Under the pieces are notes generated by a model. The model ran no database searches, had not been told where the DNA came from, and saw only the letters and a program-made list of their open reading frames with translations. Below are positions 34,816-44,239 of a DNA stretch of 64,000 bases, piece after piece. Each line of letters starts with the position of its first letter. The first letter of the stretch is position 1. Origin of the DNA: an uncultured Lachnospiraceae bacterium (lineage in GTDB: Bacteria > Bacillota > Clostridia > Lachnospirales > Lachnospiraceae); contig CAMBLG010000005.1 of NCBI GenBank assembly GCA_945868435.1, forward strand, positions 62,001 to 126,000, written 5' to 3'. A program made the translations under genes and the position numbers.

Positions 34816-36099
34816 ATGTTTGAAGAGAGAAGAAAGTGTTCTTGCTGTGGCAAGCCGATAGGAATTTCTGGTTATGTTGCTTTGGAGGGTGGGGCGACGG
34901 TTTGTTCGCAGTGTGCAGAAATGATTAGTCGCATGTGTAAATTTGATGGGGGTTCGTCCGGTTTGTGCGATGAGGTCGGCCAGGCTTCTGATAAACCTGC
35001 AGATCCGTATGCGGATGGGGTTCATACCACAATTCTTACGCCAGAAGAGATTAAACGCCAGTTGGATCTCTATGTCGTGGGGCAGGAGGAGCCTAAGAAA
35101 CTTCTTTCAATAGCTTCCTATAATCACTTTAAACGTTCTAAATTAAAAGATCCCACAATTAAAAAATCGAATGTTCTTTTGATTGGTCCGACAGGGTGTG
35201 GAAAAACGTATCTTGTGCAGACTTTGGCCCGGATATTGGATGTTCCGGTTGCTATTGTTCCTGCTACAAGACTTACAGAGGCTGGATATATTGGTGACGA
35301 TGTAGAGAGTGTGGTTCAATCTCTTTTGATGACTGCGGGTGGGGATAAAGGGAAAGCGGAAAACGGTATTATTTTCATTGATGAAATAGATAAGCTTACC
35401 TCATCTTCTACGGAGACAAGAAGGGCGGTTGGTGGAAAAGGTGTCCAGCAGGCGCTGCTTCCCATTCTGGAGGGCTGCCAGGTAAATGTCCCTGTTTCTT
35501 CTGGTGTGGGACAAATGGCATCTTTCTCGCCGACGGTCACTGTTGACACCAGTAATATTCTTTTTATCTGTGGCGGAGCTTTCCCGGATCTTGAACGGAT
35601 TGTAAAGTCTCGTTTGGATAAGAAACGCGGAGGCCTGGGTTTTGTTCCAAACCGCGAAGAGCAGGTGGAGTATAACGAGGCGAATCTTCTTCAATATGTA
35701 CAGACAGAGGATTTTGTTGAGTTTGGGCTTATACCAGAGATATTGGGCAGACTTCCGGTGCGGGCGAAACTGGAAGCTCTGACAGAAGATACGCTGAGGA
35801 GAATATTAACGGAGCCGGAGGACTCTCTGGTGAAGCAGTACCGGAAGTTGTTTGCGTTTGATGGTATAGAGCTTAGTTTTGAGGATGAGAGTTTGACTTA
35901 TATAGCGAAGCAGGCGTTAAAAGAAGGTACCGGAGCCAGATCGTTAAGAAGTATTTTGGAACTTGGACTTGAAGACCTTATGTTTTATGCTCCGTCAATG
36001 AGGGGGCTTAAGGAATTGCGGGTAACCGTGGATTATCTTAAAGGTACAGGAAAACCGCTTCTGTTTTCAAACAGTGGTCAGACTTATATAAAAGGATGA
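34816..36099 (+). CDS. clpX: ClpX-like AAA+ unfoldase
   Basis: N-term Cys4 zinc domain; LLIGPTGCGKTYLVQTLARILDVP; GYIGDDVESVVQSLL; FIDEIDKL; GTGARSLRSILE. Confidence 0.93.
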   Translation: MFEERRKCSCCGKPIGISGYVALEGGATVCSQCAEMISRMCKFDGGSSGLCDEVGQASDKPADPYADGVHTTILTPEEIKRQLDLYVVGQEEPKKLLSIASYNHFKRSKLKDPTIKKSNVLLIGPTGCGKTYLVQTLARILDVPVAIVPATRLTEAGYIGDDVESVVQSLLMTAGGDKGKAENGIIFIDEIDKLTSSSTETRRAVGGKGVQQALLPILEGCQVNVPVSSGVGQMASFSPTVTVDTSNILFICGGAFPDLERIVKSRLDKKRGGLGFVPNREEQVEYNEANLLQYVQTEDFVEFGLIPEILGRLPVRAKLEALTEDTLRRILTEPEDSLVKQYRKLFAFDGIELSFEDESLTYIAKQALKEGTGARSLRSILELGLEDLMFYAPSMRGLKELRVTVDYLKGTGKPLLFSNSGQTYIKG

Positions 36100-36116
36100 T
36101 GTCGAGGGGGTAAAGC

Positions 36117-36399
36117 TGGACAACCTTATAATCCTGGTATCTGTTCACGGGGAAACATATAAAATCCTGGTTGAGCAGAACGTTTACGATACGATTGAAG
36201 CTGGAGGTTTTCGCCTGGCGTAAAGAAAGGCGTCATTTTCCGCAATGGGTACGGAAAGAATGCGCCGAGATTTACCGCGGAATGCATGATTGAAGAAAAG
36301 ACAGGGAAACCAGAGTGGGGTGCGGAAGAAGGCGTGATTTATTACGTGCTGACGATTCACAGAATCTATAATCTGATCAATTGCAGGGTGGCTGCATAA
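36117..36399 (+). pseudogene. Decayed/frameshifted small gene
   Basis: LDNLIILVSVHGETYKILVEQNVYDTIEAGGFRLA* then in another frame KKGVIFRNGYGKNAPRFTAECMIEEKTGKPEWGAEEGVIYYVLTIHRIYNLINC. Confidence 0.5.
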
Positions 36400-36422
36400 A
36401 GCGCATATAAGGACTTGGAGGG

Positions 36423-36629
36423 ATGCAGAAAATGATTCAAATTAAGAAATGTAAACATGATTATAAACCACATCAATTTATACGATGTGAACATGATGAT
36501 TATGGAAATACAATATATGTATATGAATTACAATGTATGAAATGTGGGAAAAAGCCATTTTTTCTATGCCACAAATCGAAAAATCAAATGCTTGCATTGC
36601 ATGATTTCAAAATGGAAAAAATTATTTAA
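36423..36629 (+). CDS. Small zinc-ribbon-like protein (68 aa)
   Basis: CKHDYKPHQFIRCEHDD...LQCMKCGKK. Confidence 0.5.
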   Translation: MQKMIQIKKCKHDYKPHQFIRCEHDDYGNTIYVYELQCMKCGKKPFFLCHKSKNQMLALHDFKMEKII

Positions 36630-36678
36630 TAGTCAAACAAACTTATATTTACAAATAAGAACAATAATTCTCACAGTT

Positions 36679-36915
36679 ATGTTGATAGTCAAAGATGCAA
36701 TTAAGTGGATAATTCGATGTTTAATCGCAACAATACCTGTAAGCGTCTGTATGGAAAACGGCTGGATTTTATCTAATGATAACGTTGACGTTTCCTATGC
36801 GATGTTTTGGAAATTGTATTCTGCTATCTTTGTATTAGTTCCACTTATTATGTTTTATAGAGGAATTACAGGAAAATATCGTATAGAGATTGCCAAACAA
36901 GAGAAAAAGGATTAA
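36679..36915 (+). CDS. Small membrane protein
   Basis: Two hydrophobic segments; weak start evidence. Confidence 0.35.
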   Translation: MLIVKDAIKWIIRCLIATIPVSVCMENGWILSNDNVDVSYAMFWKLYSAIFVLVPLIMFYRGITGKYRIEIAKQEKKD

Positions 36916-37056
36916 CAAGGGTAACAATATGGCAATGCTAACAGTAATTTTGAGAGCTCTTAAGGGTATTAGCGAAGCTTTTGAAAAGTATTTTGTTTTT
37001 CCAGATGAAAAGGACAGTTTTAAATCCAATAACGATACACAATACGATAGGAGAGC

Positions 37057-37458
37057 ATGGAAGTGAATACAGACAAAACAACGGCATTTAAGAAGGCTCC
37101 AGGACAGTTATCCGAACGTGTCCGCCGAGTTTTGCACAACCATAATATCGAAAATATAGAGTCACTCGCAGAACTCACTGCGGATGACCTTCTTGGATGG
37201 AAAGAACTAGGGCGGTGTACACTTGAGGAAATCTTAAGTGAAATGAAACGATGTAACGTGGAATTTAAGGCAAATACAGAATGCCCCAATCTCGAATACG
37301 ATGAAGAATTTAAAGAATACATTTGTCACGGGGGATGCAATGAAGTATGTCCTATTCCGGATCCATTTAGCTGCCCGGCAACCGTAGATGCCTGGGGAAC
37401 TTCATTGCACCCGTATGAGAATGGGCTGGATTCCGAAACGGAGGCTTTTGGATCTTAA
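37057..37458 (+). CDS. Stand-alone RNA polymerase alpha-CTD-like protein
   Basis: LSERVRRVLHNHNIENIESLAELTADDLLGWKELGRCTLEEILSEMKRCNVEF resembles RpoA CTD HhH helix layout. Confidence 0.75.
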   Translation: MEVNTDKTTAFKKAPGQLSERVRRVLHNHNIENIESLAELTADDLLGWKELGRCTLEEILSEMKRCNVEFKANTECPNLEYDEEFKEYICHGGCNEVCPIPDPFSCPATVDAWGTSLHPYENGLDSETEAFGS

Positions 37459-37652
37459 AGGGCATCATCTATTTAACTTAGGGAAGGAGATTTCATGACT
37501 GTAATAGCTGCATATCCCGCTTAGGAAAAACCACTATTTTCAATTAAATAAAAGGAGGGAATATTATGGGAGTACTATGCGTTGGCGTATTTGCAGTTCT
37601 GTGGTATAAGTCATCAAAACTTACATTTGAGCAGATTTAGGAGAAAAAAGCT

Positions 37653-38174
37653 ATGGCATACAGAGTAAAGGTGAACGGCGTACAGATATTTGGAAATAAT
37701 GAGAGCTATCCAGAATGGAATGAGTTCATAGCGTCGCAGGGGATTGTAATCAACGAAGAAGGTGGTTACGAAGGAGAAACGACCGATTTTATGGGTATGC
37801 TGCAGGTAGTGGAGCAAATTGTCATGCGACTAAATGAGGAGCAAAAGAAACGGGCGAAAGCAGCCTATGACATGGTGGAGGATTTTCCAGAGGAAGAAAG
37901 AACTGCCGCATTGTACGCAATCGGCATCAAAAGCATTTTCGATCTATCCAATATCCCGGAGGATATCGCAAATCAGGATAAAAATGATAAGTTCCGGCTC
38001 TCGTTATTTGATTCTCTTTTGGAATATGTCCGTCATGGCTATGCTTTTATGCCATATGCACTTTATCTGGCATGTGAGGACAAGCTTGAGAAAGACGATG
38101 TTTTCTCTGTGGATGGGCATTTTGAGTGCTTTAAAGTCAAAGATGGAGAGACAATAAGGGTTTCAGCGGGATAG
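37653..38174 (+). CDS. Hypothetical protein (173 aa)
   Basis: MAYRVKVNGVQIFGNNESYPEW... Confidence 0.65.
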   Translation: MAYRVKVNGVQIFGNNESYPEWNEFIASQGIVINEEGGYEGETTDFMGMLQVVEQIVMRLNEEQKKRAKAAYDMVEDFPEEERTAALYAIGIKSIFDLSNIPEDIANQDKNDKFRLSLFDSLLEYVRHGYAFMPYALYLACEDKLEKDDVFSVDGHFECFKVKDGETIRVSAG

Positions 38175-38211
38175 CAGATAATATCGCAGTCGGCAATAAG
38201 GAGGGAAAACA

Positions 38212-38862
38212 ATGGAACTAATTGGATTCAGACATACAGAGGAAGATATCGAGTGCATAAAAACAAGCTGTGAAGAGCAGATGCGGGCAACGATTAAGGA
38301 AAAGAAGAATGCAAGGAAAAAGGAGGCCCTTGCTCAAATCACCAGCATTGTGTTTTTCTTTTTGTCATTATATATAGTTACTATCCTGTTTTCCGATACT
38401 GTGTTTTCATGGGTTGTAAAACGTGTGATTGAAACACATAAGGAATATGGGCTCCCTTTCAAAGCAGATGTGTTCTCATTGCTGATACTATTCGGGGGCT
38501 TTATTGTAACTGTTATAGTATTGAATCAAACATTTAATACGGTTTTGGGACTCAGAAAGTATTTTCATATACATACAAAATACGACGACTGGCACGAAGC
38601 TGCATTGGAATGCAGAGAAATTCTTGACTATTACAACAATGAGTACCAGATGCTCATGGAGTGTAAGGACTACGGCGCGAGGCTGAGTGAACATAACAAT
38701 ATTGTATTCGATAGCGTAGATAAGGACTCCGGACTCCCGTGTGTAAAACAGATCTGTTTGAGTCAGGAACTGAGAGATCATATATTTGCAAATGGAACTA
38801 TAACATTTGAATATTACGATGGTCGGCTCGATGAAATCGAGCAGAAACTAAGAGAAAAGTAA
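38212..38862 (+). CDS. Membrane protein (216 aa)
   Basis: Two TM segments; AGGAGGG SD. Confidence 0.65.
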   Translation: MELIGFRHTEEDIECIKTSCEEQMRATIKEKKNARKKEALAQITSIVFFFLSLYIVTILFSDTVFSWVVKRVIETHKEYGLPFKADVFSLLILFGGFIVTVIVLNQTFNTVLGLRKYFHIHTKYDDWHEAALECREILDYYNNEYQMLMECKDYGARLSEHNNIVFDSVDKDSGLPCVKQICLSQELRDHIFANGTITFEYYDGRLDEIEQKLREK

Positions 38863-38886
38863 AGCAGAGAGAGGTATGAATGGAGT

Positions 38887-39159
38887 ATGAAGAGATTAAC
38901 GGAAGTAGGCAAGAGAATCGGACTGAGACTAGTATATTCTGCATGGGTCAAAAGAATTTTATGGTTTATTATTATTTCAACATTTCTAGCTTGTGTATAC
39001 TATTCCTTATCTTTAGCAATGTTGCCATGTTGCGTTTGTCTTATTTTATTCACGATAGCGATAAATCTGTTGTTTCTTCAGAATGATCTAAGGTTATATT
39101 TGCTGAAGGTATATTTGAAATATGAAAAAATATATTATGATAGGCTACACTCATATTAA
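38887..39159 (+). CDS. Small membrane protein (90 aa)
   Basis: Hydrophobic central region. Confidence 0.5.
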   Translation: MKRLTEVGKRIGLRLVYSAWVKRILWFIIISTFLACVYYSLSLAMLPCCVCLILFTIAINLLFLQNDLRLYLLKVYLKYEKIYYDRLHSY

Positions 39160-39220
39160 AAACGCCGGAACGTATCAATACTTTTGTGGACGTTTGCGGT
39201 GAAGAATAAAAAGGAAAATT

Positions 39221-40186
39221 ATGTACAGATGTCAGTTCTGCGGATATGAGTCCGATGACTTAGAGGATTTTGAAGAGGATTTTACACAGCATAAAGGTTT
39301 TTTCTGCCCGTATTGTGATGGATTTACATATTTTGAGACCGTAAGTGCACGCCATAATTTCTCTGTGATATATGAGACTTCATGTGATCAACCACAGATG
39401 GTCAGTAAAAAGGCACCATCTTTCAAGACACAGGTGTCACCTCTGCGTTGGCCGGGCGGGAAAAGCAAGATCGTTCAACAGATATTAGAGCGGTGCCATC
39501 CGGAGCATATGGAATGCTTTATAGAGCCGTATGCAGGTGGAGCATCGGTCGGTTTGTCTCTTCTGCTGACAGGGAAGGTCAAAGAACTGTATCTGAATGA
39601 CTTGGATTACGGGGTATTCTCACTGTTCCAGATGATCAAAACAATGCCATATATCCTTATGGATAAGATAGATGCATTTGTTCCTACAAAGGAAGAGTTT
39701 TATGAAGCAAAATCCATAGTGGAGAGTGGGTATGAGGGATGCGATATGACGGATGCAGCCTGGAACCTGCTCGTTGCGAACCGACTTGCCTTCTCCGGGA
39801 TTGTAAAAGGCGGGTGTCTCAGCAAGCCAGAGTCTCGTTGGAATGCAAGGACTCTTAAAAATCGGATAATGGCTATTAATGAGTTTGCAACCCATGTCCA
39901 CGTCAGCTGTATGGATGCCTGTAAATACATCGAAGAAATGTATTGGGTGCCTAATGCAACGATGTTTATAGACCCGCCATATAAGATGAAGGGAAAAGCC
40001 TTATATGAATTCACTTACGCGGACGATGATCATGAAAGACTTGCATTCTTGTTGGATGAGTTGTACAAAGGTGTTCCCGGGGCAGATATGCTGGTAACAT
40101 ACGATTTCTGTGATTTTACTAAGCAGTTGTTTCAATTTTCAAAAGAGGAACTTCTGGACAGAAAATATTCCTGCGGGTCGGGATAG
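39221..40186 (+). CDS. D12-class N6-adenine DNA methylase with N-terminal zinc ribbon
   Basis: PLRWPGGKSKIVQQI, FIEPYAGGASVGLSLL, MFIDPPYKMKG; N-term CQFCGYES..FFCPYCDG. Confidence 0.9.
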   Translation: MYRCQFCGYESDDLEDFEEDFTQHKGFFCPYCDGFTYFETVSARHNFSVIYETSCDQPQMVSKKAPSFKTQVSPLRWPGGKSKIVQQILERCHPEHMECFIEPYAGGASVGLSLLLTGKVKELYLNDLDYGVFSLFQMIKTMPYILMDKIDAFVPTKEEFYEAKSIVESGYEGCDMTDAAWNLLVANRLAFSGIVKGGCLSKPESRWNARTLKNRIMAINEFATHVHVSCMDACKYIEEMYWVPNATMFIDPPYKMKGKALYEFTYADDDHERLAFLLDELYKGVPGADMLVTYDFCDFTKQLFQFSKEELLDRKYSCGSG

Positions 40187-40231
40187 AAAAGTTATAATGT
40201 CGTTCACCGTGAACGGAGAAGGAGGACAGGC

Positions 40232-40975
40232 ATGGCAAAGTTCTTGGTACAAAACGATGAAAACACGTTGGGAAATGAGAAGCGGTTCTTGCTGGAGAGG
40301 ATATCTATGCAAAAATACGTCCACGAATATCGAGACGTCAGCCTGACAGAGGTGAACGAAATCAGTGATCAGGGCTGGTATCCAGTTGGAACCATTGAAT
40401 TTGTTTCTTCCTATCTTAAAAACGCTTATGGAATTGAGAGGGAGAACCCCATAGAAATTCCGAAGTATTTGCGGACAGAAGAATTCCTGAAGAGGGAATA
40501 TTATTTCACATCCTTCGATAAGCTGCCGAACGCCGGAAAATACTTCCTCAAAGACTGTTCAAAGCTCAAAAAATTCGGTGGAGTTATTACGGCAGAGCAA
40601 GTTCTGAATGACGCAAAGGAATTTTCAAAGAATCATATCTATCAGGTCAGTTCGTTATTCCCGGTCAAAGCAGAGTACCGCGTCTACGTACTACATGGCG
40701 AAATCGAAAACATGGTCTGCTATGACGGCGATTGCACGGTGTTGCCGGATATAAGTCTGATTAGAAAAGCGGTCATGATCATCAATGCAAAAGAAAACTG
40801 GTTAAAGTCCTATACTATAGATGTGATGGTAGGAGAACCGGGTACAGCCCTTATCGAGATACACAATTTCACATCTGTTGGGTTGTATTCCACACTGTGG
40901 GGCGACAGCCTTATCTGGGCATATAAGGACGGAATCGACTATTTGGTAAACGATAATCGGAAATTAGAAATTTAG
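40232..40975 (+). CDS. ATP-grasp-like domain protein
   Basis: EYRVYVLHGEI..., ENWLKSYTIDVMVGEPGTALIEIHNF. Confidence 0.65.
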   Translation: MAKFLVQNDENTLGNEKRFLLERISMQKYVHEYRDVSLTEVNEISDQGWYPVGTIEFVSSYLKNAYGIERENPIEIPKYLRTEEFLKREYYFTSFDKLPNAGKYFLKDCSKLKKFGGVITAEQVLNDAKEFSKNHIYQVSSLFPVKAEYRVYVLHGEIENMVCYDGDCTVLPDISLIRKAVMIINAKENWLKSYTIDVMVGEPGTALIEIHNFTSVGLYSTLWGDSLIWAYKDGIDYLVNDNRKLEI

Positions 40976-41061
40976 TAAAAACATCCACGATTATGAATTA
41001 AGCAACAATTCTGGTCTTGTATACAGTACAGCAGAGAGTGATGCTCTTTTGTTTCCAAAAG

Positions 41062-41109
41062 TTGACATTAGAACAGGCGTTTGTTCTAATAAGTATAGAA
41101 CAAATGTTC
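41062..41109 (+). promoter_or_regulatory. Promoter with LexA/DinR-like dyads
   Basis: TTGACA-N17-TCTAAT; GAAC-N8-GTTC in spacer (41071-41086) and GAAC-N4-GTTC (41098-41109). Confidence 0.65.
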
Positions 41110-41125
41110 TAAAAAGGAGAATGCT

Positions 41126-41548
41126 ATGGAAGACTTAACAGATAGAAAATACGATATGCTCAAGGTAATGACACTTGATGAAGCCATTGAGAAAGAAAAA
41201 CGATATGCAGAAATTAAGGAAAGACAGGCAGAGGAACCACGGCGACTGTTTGTCGATGATGACAGGGAAAAAGAATATCGGGCAGTTATTGCCAAAGAAG
41301 ATGCGGAAGCAAGGAAGCGTGCAGAATGGTTGGAAGAGCTGAAATCATACAGAGCTTCGGTATTTAGTGGAGATATGACACAGAAAATGCTTAAAGAAGA
41401 ATATTGCAAGGCGGTTGATGATTTTGCAGAATCGGTCAAAAATTTAATCGCAGATTCATCTGTAATTAGATTTAAGGATATTGATGAAATCGCAGAACAG
41501 TTAAAGGTAGGTGGAGAGAATGACAGAGCAGGAACAGAAAGCAATTAA
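41126..41548 (+). CDS. Hypothetical charged protein (140 aa)
   Basis: MEDLTDRKYDMLKVMTLDEAIEKEKRY...; AAGGAG SD. Confidence 0.6.
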   Translation: MEDLTDRKYDMLKVMTLDEAIEKEKRYAEIKERQAEEPRRLFVDDDREKEYRAVIAKEDAEARKRAEWLEELKSYRASVFSGDMTQKMLKEEYCKAVDDFAESVKNLIADSSVIRFKDIDEIAEQLKVGGENDRAGTESN

Positions 41549-41999
41549 ATGGATGAAAAATGTGAGAGATGATGCGGTTGTGACATTAGACCATATTGCC
41601 AAAGAAGAGCCGAATGTTAGCCCGATGTTATATGCGGGGAGAAAAGAAAAGGCAGAAACAATCATCAAAGGATTTGAGGAATTGGAACAGTACCGAGCAA
41701 TCGGCACGGTAGAAGAATTTAGAAAGTGTATGGATATCTTAAATAAATCAGAAGTAAATGAGCTTTCGAGAATTATTGATGAGTGGATTTTATATCATAA
41801 AATCGGCACACCAGAGGAATGCCGGGCGGCGGTGGAGAAGCAGACGGCAAAGAAACTGATACGCAACGACAAATGCACCTGTCCGTCTTGTGGAACGCAC
41901 AATGAAGTGTTTAAGAAGCGAAGGAATACAGTTGCGCATGATATTGTCTACTGTTGGCATTGTGGACAGGCTGTAGAGATTGATAGATTGGAGGAATGA
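41520..41999 (+). CDS. Hypothetical protein with C-terminal zinc ribbon
   Basis: CTCPSCGTHNEVF...VYCWHCGQAVE. Confidence 0.6.
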   Translation: MTEQEQKAIKWMKNVRDDAVVTLDHIAKEEPNVSPMLYAGRKEKAETIIKGFEELEQYRAIGTVEEFRKCMDILNKSEVNELSRIIDEWILYHKIGTPEECRAAVEKQTAKKLIRNDKCTCPSCGTHNEVFKKRRNTVAHDIVYCWHCGQAVEIDRLEE

Positions 42000-42001
42000 C
42001 A

Positions 42002-42811
42002 ATGAGTAGAGTATATGAAGCAGTTTCGTCAACAGAAAGTGTGATAAGAAAAATTGCAGACGGATTAAAAGAAAACCAAGATAATTATATGGAGGGGCTT
42101 GTCCACGTTCCTGATTTTGTAATACCAATTAGCGGAACCAGGAAGGAAATAGTGGAGCAGTTCCAAAAAAAGGGTGAGAAGATTACTCCAGAGATGGTGA
42201 TTCATTGTAGTACAGAAGTTGAAGCAAAAGAACTGTTCAAGCATTTACATTCGCTTGGATACACGTGGCTTTCAGGAAATGCAATTTCCTCAGATAATAA
42301 CTTTTTTGGAAATTGCAAAGAAAAGACGTGTTATTTGATTGAAGATTGTAAATTAATTGGTTATGGCAATTATGACTATTTCAAATCAAAAAACTATGAA
42401 ATAACAGAGGTTTCCGACCTCATCATTCCAGAGCGTACAAAGGCATGTGATGGGGGAACGCTCATTAATGATGAAAGAGAGGTTATTCATCCGGTCGTGG
42501 TTACATATAAAAGCATGTTAGATGGCGAGAGTTCTACTGCGTGTCAGTGTGAAATTTATACCGAAGATGGTAAATGGAAGTGGTTCAGCGAAAAGGAGAG
42601 TAATATGAGAGCAGTAAAGGATGATGCCGGAAACACGGCTATAGTCGTGGACGATGAAGCAGAATATCTGTTAAATACTCAAAAATGCGCTAAATGTAAC
42701 CACAGTTATCAATACGAAGGAGATTTTCGATTTTACTGTAATTGGAGAGAAGATGGTTACTGTATAGGCGATTGGGCAGATTGTAGCGGATATCAGCCGA
42801 AGGGAGAGTAA
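42002..42811 (+). CDS. Hypothetical protein with DUF551-like segment and Cys-rich tail
   Basis: HPVVVTYKSMLDGESSTACQCEIYTEDGKWKWF resembles segment of the 52114 gene. Confidence 0.5.
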   Translation: MSRVYEAVSSTESVIRKIADGLKENQDNYMEGLVHVPDFVIPISGTRKEIVEQFQKKGEKITPEMVIHCSTEVEAKELFKHLHSLGYTWLSGNAISSDNNFFGNCKEKTCYLIEDCKLIGYGNYDYFKSKNYEITEVSDLIIPERTKACDGGTLINDEREVIHPVVVTYKSMLDGESSTACQCEIYTEDGKWKWFSEKESNMRAVKDDAGNTAIVVDDEAEYLLNTQKCAKCNHSYQYEGDFRFYCNWREDGYCIGDWADCSGYQPKGE

Positions 42812-42924
42812 GAATCATGTTGTTGCGATGAATGCACGTGGGAGTTTCAGAAGGCAACATGTTCGGTCATGTATGCAAATACTTGGAGCGCCAGCGGTAG
42901 TGACAGAATAGGAGGAAATATCGA

Positions 42925-43428
42925 ATGGCAGCGCTAAAAGTAGTCAAAGGATATGAGAAGTCAACAGCAGATGTTGTTAGAACTAATCTTAGAAAAATAA
43001 ACAGAGCAAAATGTTCTTGGTTGAAGGAGAATAGTCCCATCACACCAACGACTGATAATAATCATGATTTTTACTTATATGATGGAGAAAAGTTGATAGG
43101 CGGTTTATTAGGTCGCGTACAGTATGGATGGTTTCACGGAGATTGTTTATGGGTAGATGAAAATTATAGAGGTCAAGGATATGGTTTAAAATTAATGTCT
43201 CAAGCTGAGATATTTGCTGAAGATAATGGTTTGACTGGGATTTATTTTGAAACTTGGGATTTTCAAGCAAGACCGTTCTACGAAAAACAGGGGTATACTG
43301 TTTTTGGTGAATTGTCAGATTGCCCATTTGGCTCTACATTTTATTTTATGATGAAGAAGCTAGGGACTCCTCATCAAAGACGTTTAAGGGCATTAGCACT
43401 CAAAAATGGACTTGATGATTTTTGTTGA
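42925..43428 (+). CDS. GNAT-family N-acetyltransferase
   Basis: LWVDENYRGQGYGLKLMSQAE; FYEKQGYTVFGEL. Confidence 0.85.
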   Translation: MAALKVVKGYEKSTADVVRTNLRKINRAKCSWLKENSPITPTTDNNHDFYLYDGEKLIGGLLGRVQYGWFHGDCLWVDENYRGQGYGLKLMSQAEIFAEDNGLTGIYFETWDFQARPFYEKQGYTVFGELSDCPFGSTFYFMMKKLGTPHQRRLRALALKNGLDDFC

Positions 43429-43551
43429 ATTGAAAGGATTACATATGGGATTTGATATTGATGAAACAATAGATATTGCAAATTGGAAAAGTGTTTCAAA
43501 GATATTGAAAGCCTGTTAGTAGCTTTGTTACAGCTGAAAAATTAGTAAACC

Positions 43552-43595
43552 AGAAAAAGCATTTCAATGTGTTTTCACGTTGAAATGCTTTTTCT
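43552..43595. terminator. Bidirectional terminator
   Basis: AGAAAAAGCATTTCAA ... TTGAAATGCTTTTTCT. Confidence 0.85.
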
Positions 43596-43597
43596 GT

Positions 43598-44050
43598 CTA
43601 ATCGAGCGCACCGAAAGAATTGTGCAGCTCTGTATCATATATTGCATATTCCGGATAACGGATTTGTACCGCTTGCCAGAAAAATGGGGCATAAGAACAA
43701 CAGAACAGTTCTTCTACATTATATAGCCTACATTCCTTGACTTGCTCTTCCGGAATCATCTCATCTGATACGCTGGGAGTGCCATTGCAATACAGATTAA
43801 AAGCCATGCGGACTACCTTAACACTTCCACTTGTCTGCCAACCATCATGAAGGCAATCAGGGTTTACAAACCCAGATTCAAAATCATAAATGCGGTCTAC
43901 GTGATTTCTTGTATCGTTATTGATGCCCAGGCAATACACAAGCGCTTTATGATATACATCCTGATATCGCACCAGCTGTAATTTTTCATAATAAAATTTC
44001 CTATGTTCTTCGCTTATAAAGACTATGTTTTTATCATTTAACTCAGACAT
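43598..44050 (-). CDS. Conserved hypothetical protein (150 aa)
   Basis: MSELNDKNIVFISEEHRKFYYEKLQLVRYQDVYHKALVYCLGI...; AAGGAGG SD on minus strand. Confidence 0.7.
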   Translation of the reverse strand: MSELNDKNIVFISEEHRKFYYEKLQLVRYQDVYHKALVYCLGINNDTRNHVDRIYDFESGFVNPDCLHDGWQTSGSVKVVRMAFNLYCNGTPSVSDEMIPEEQVKECRLYNVEELFCCSYAPFFWQAVQIRYPEYAIYDTELHNSFGALD

Positions 44051-44182
44051 ATGGCATCCTCCTTTTTTACAATAATATCACATATGGACAATTCAGGAAA
44101 GGGTTACTTGTCCTGAAAGGAGTAAAGGAGAGGGGGAAAAGAGATATAATTCTGTAAAATTCGTTCTTTTTGCTGTTTGCGC

Positions 44183-44213
44183 TTGACTTTTTATATGGGG
44201 TTATGTGTATGAT
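44183..44213 (+). promoter_or_regulatory. Promoter TTGACT-N19-TATGAT
   Basis: TTGACTTTTTATATGGGGTTATGTGTATGATGCA, cf. 4383 and 31294. Confidence 0.7.
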
Positions 44214-44239
44214 GCATGGTGAGAGGAGGGCGAAACATA

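Noticed and set aside
36100-44100. Integrated prophage
   Set aside because: Only small phage-like and methylase/acetyltransferase genes; no integrase, capsid, terminase or portal recognised
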